Source: Gammaproteobacteria bacterium (GTDB taxonomy: Bacteria > Pseudomonadota > Gammaproteobacteria > Poriferisulfidales > Poriferisulfidaceae). Taken from it: a stretch of 64,000 nucleotides of DNA. The notes below the pieces were generated by a model that had not been told where the DNA came from, made no database searches, and was given only the letters and a program-made list of their open reading frames with translations. The stretch covers positions 1-64,000 of the forward strand of contig JAPPLD010000008.1 of the NCBI GenBank assembly GCA_028819565.1, read 5' to 3'. Made by a program: the position numbers and the translations under genes. Positions 62,653 to 64,000 of this stretch are shown in pieces (within the stretch, counting starts at the first letter, position 1; every line of letters starts with the position of its first letter).

Positions 62653-64000
62653 TCCGGGCTGGCTGGCCGCGCTTCGCGACCTGGTCGATCCCGAGGACCT
62701 GCTCGACGACCCGGCCGACTGCTGGACCTACGGCTACGACAACAGCCGACAGCACAGTGCCCCACAGGCCGTAGTTTTCGCCCGCGAGGCAAGCCAAATC
62801 CAGGATCTGGTCCAATTCTGCCGGACCCACCGCATCGCCCTGACTACCCGGGGCCTCGGCACCAACACCACGGGGGCTGCAGTCCCCTTGCAGCATGGCA
62901 TCGTCCTCTCCACCGAACGCATGAACCGACTCCTGGACATTGATCCGCGCGAACAGACCGCGCGGGTTGAACCCGGGCTCATCAACCAGCAACTCCAGGA
63001 TGCCGCGAGCGAATACCAGCTGTTCTGGGCACCGGACCCGTCCAGTTCCCCGTTTTGCACCATTGGCGGCAACCTAGCCTGCAATGCAGCCGGACCCCGG
63101 GCACTCAAGTACGGCACCACCCGCGACAACACGCTCCAGGTCCGGGCCATCACCGGCGCCGGCGAGTCTCTAAGCGCCGGCACCCTGACTCGCAAGGGCG
63201 TGGTCGGGTTCGATTTGATGCGCCTTTTGGTCGGCTCGGAAGGCACGCTGGCGATTTTCACCGAGGCGACCCTGCTGCTGCGCCCGCGCCCAGAGGCGCT
63301 CGCGACCGCACGCGCCGTCTATGCCGATCCCCAACATGCGATGGAATCTATCGAGGCCATCCTCGCCCAGCCCAACCTGCCGTGTGCGCTGGAATTCATG
63401 GACGCTGCCTGCCTGGACCTGATCCGTGATGATGGACAAGTAGAGTTTCCGGAAGACGCTCGTGCCCTCCTCCTGATCGACATTGATGGCGACGCCGACC
63501 AGCTGCCGCAGACTTCCGCGCCCATCGCCCAAGCGGCTTCCACCGAGAAATGCCTGGATTTCCAGATTGCTTTCGGGGATGAGGAACGCGAGGCCTTGTG
63601 GCAGGCACGGCGCACGCTCTCACCCGCACTGCGTCGCATCGCTCCCGAGAAAATCAACGAGGATGTCGTGGTTCCGGTCAGTCGGCTTGCGGAACTGCTG
63701 AAAGAACTAGATGGGATTCGTGCGCGCTATGCCATCCCCATCGTCTGCTTCGGACATGCGGGATCCGGAAACATCCACGTCAACCTGATGCCGGACGGCT
63801 CGGATGGACAGCGGGAAATCGCCTATCGCTGCCTGGACGAGGTTTTCGGGGCAGTCCTGCGCCTCGGGGGCACCCTGTCGGGCGAACACGGCGTAGGCAT
63901 AGCAAAACGGGAGCACATCGCCCGCGAACTGGATCCCGCTTCACTGAAGATGATGCACGCGATCAAGCTCGACTTTGATCCGGACGGCATCCTCAATCCG
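62645..64000 (+). CDS. FAD-linked oxidase, GlcD/D-lactate dehydrogenase type (3' end outside window)
   Basis: Starts at ATG 62645, overlapping the SIS gene, and stays open to the window edge (452 codons). The FAD_binding_4 domain is visible in LTTRGLGTNTTGAAVPLQHG and CTIGGNLACNAAGPRALKYG, with LLVGSEGTLAIFTEATL; the C-terminal domain has CFGHAGSGNIHVNLMP and GGTLSGEHGVGIAKREH. These are features of glycolate oxidase subunit GlcD and D-lactate or 2-hydroxyglutarate dehydrogenases. Only a few residues should be missing at the end (DPDGILNP is usually near the C-terminus). Confidence 0.92.
   Translation, partial: MSDPGWLAALRDLVDPEDLLDDPADCWTYGYDNSRQHSAPQAVVFAREASQIQDLVQFCRTHRIALTTRGLGTNTTGAAVPLQHGIVLSTERMNRLLDIDPREQTARVEPGLINQQLQDAASEYQLFWAPDPSSSPFCTIGGNLACNAAGPRALKYGTTRDNTLQVRAITGAGESLSAGTLTRKGVVGFDLMRLLVGSEGTLAIFTEATLLLRPRPEALATARAVYADPQHAMESIEAILAQPNLPCALEFMDAACLDLIRDDGQVEFPEDARALLLIDIDGDADQLPQTSAPIAQAASTEKCLDFQIAFGDEEREALWQARRTLSPALRRIAPEKINEDVVVPVSRLAELLKELDGIRARYAIPIVCFGHAGSGNIHVNLMPDGSDGQREIAYRCLDEVFGAVLRLGGTLSGEHGVGIAKREHIARELDPASLKMMHAIKLDFDPDGILNP

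Overview
The window is a chromosomal segment of an uncultured-looking gammaproteobacterium. The evidence is gene order: pncC-recA-recX-alaS-lysC-csrA-tRNA-Ser, prfB-lysS, holA-proA, hda next to a pgsA-like gene, purM-purN-DUF3108 and nit-tldD-pmbA are classic gammaproteobacterial neighbourhoods. The core genes are GC-rich, while several accessory blocks are visibly AT-richer. I cannot assign a genus from the sequence alone.

Layout. 0.4-1.2 kb: cytochrome c assembly (YpjD-like). 1.3-4.9 kb: accessory block with a GHKL-type ATPase plus an unknown partner, hicBA, and a Phd antitoxin with a beheaded PIN toxin. 5.0-13.6 kb: housekeeping genes (dxs, xseB, ygfZ, lysS, prfB with its programmed frameshift, proA, holA). 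13.6-19.0 kb: TnpB element 1, a dehydrogenase, a PD-(D/E)XK-like protein, a ribbon-helix-helix/zeta-type kinase pair and an Mrr-type nuclease. 19.1-26.4 kb: tRNA-Ser(GCT), csrA, an outer-membrane protein, lysC, alaS, recX, recA, pncC. 26.5-28.5 kb: MNT/HEPN toxin-antitoxin pair and a coiled-coil membrane protein. 28.6-38.0 kb: a sterol biosynthesis operon. 38.1-45.4 kb: mutS, a NorD-like VWA protein, a lipoprotein, arsC, wrbA, hda. 45.4-54.4 kb: pgsA-like, purM, TnpB element 2, purN, DUF3108, pmbA, tldD, nitrilase, an HdeA-like protein, msrA. 54.5-62.1 kb: DUF1326 and DUF2182 genes separated by a defence island (XamI-like restriction-modification, a degenerate initiator-tRNA-like sequence, a catalytically dead long Argonaute and a SIR2 effector). 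62.1-64 kb: a SIS-domain isomerase and a GlcD-type FAD oxidase cut by the window edge.

The most striking content is the six-gene, largely translationally coupled sterol operon: SdmB-like reductase, SdmA-like Rieske oxygenase, C-14 sterol reductase, CYP51, one continuous reading frame that fuses squalene monooxygenase to oxidosqualene cyclase, and a sterol C-24 methyltransferase. Together these would take squalene to a 14-demethylated, C-4-demethylated, C-24-alkylated sterol. The fusion of the first two sterol-specific steps in one polypeptide (1153 aa) is, to my knowledge, not a described natural arrangement. The presence of a C-24 methyltransferase means the organism may make side-chain-alkylated sterols, a trait normally read as eukaryotic. 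The operon sits between pncC-recA and mutS, genes that are close neighbours in many gammaproteobacteria, so it looks like cargo inserted at that junction. Squalene synthesis genes and redox partners for CYP51 and the Rieske enzyme are not in the window; dxs (MEP pathway) is.
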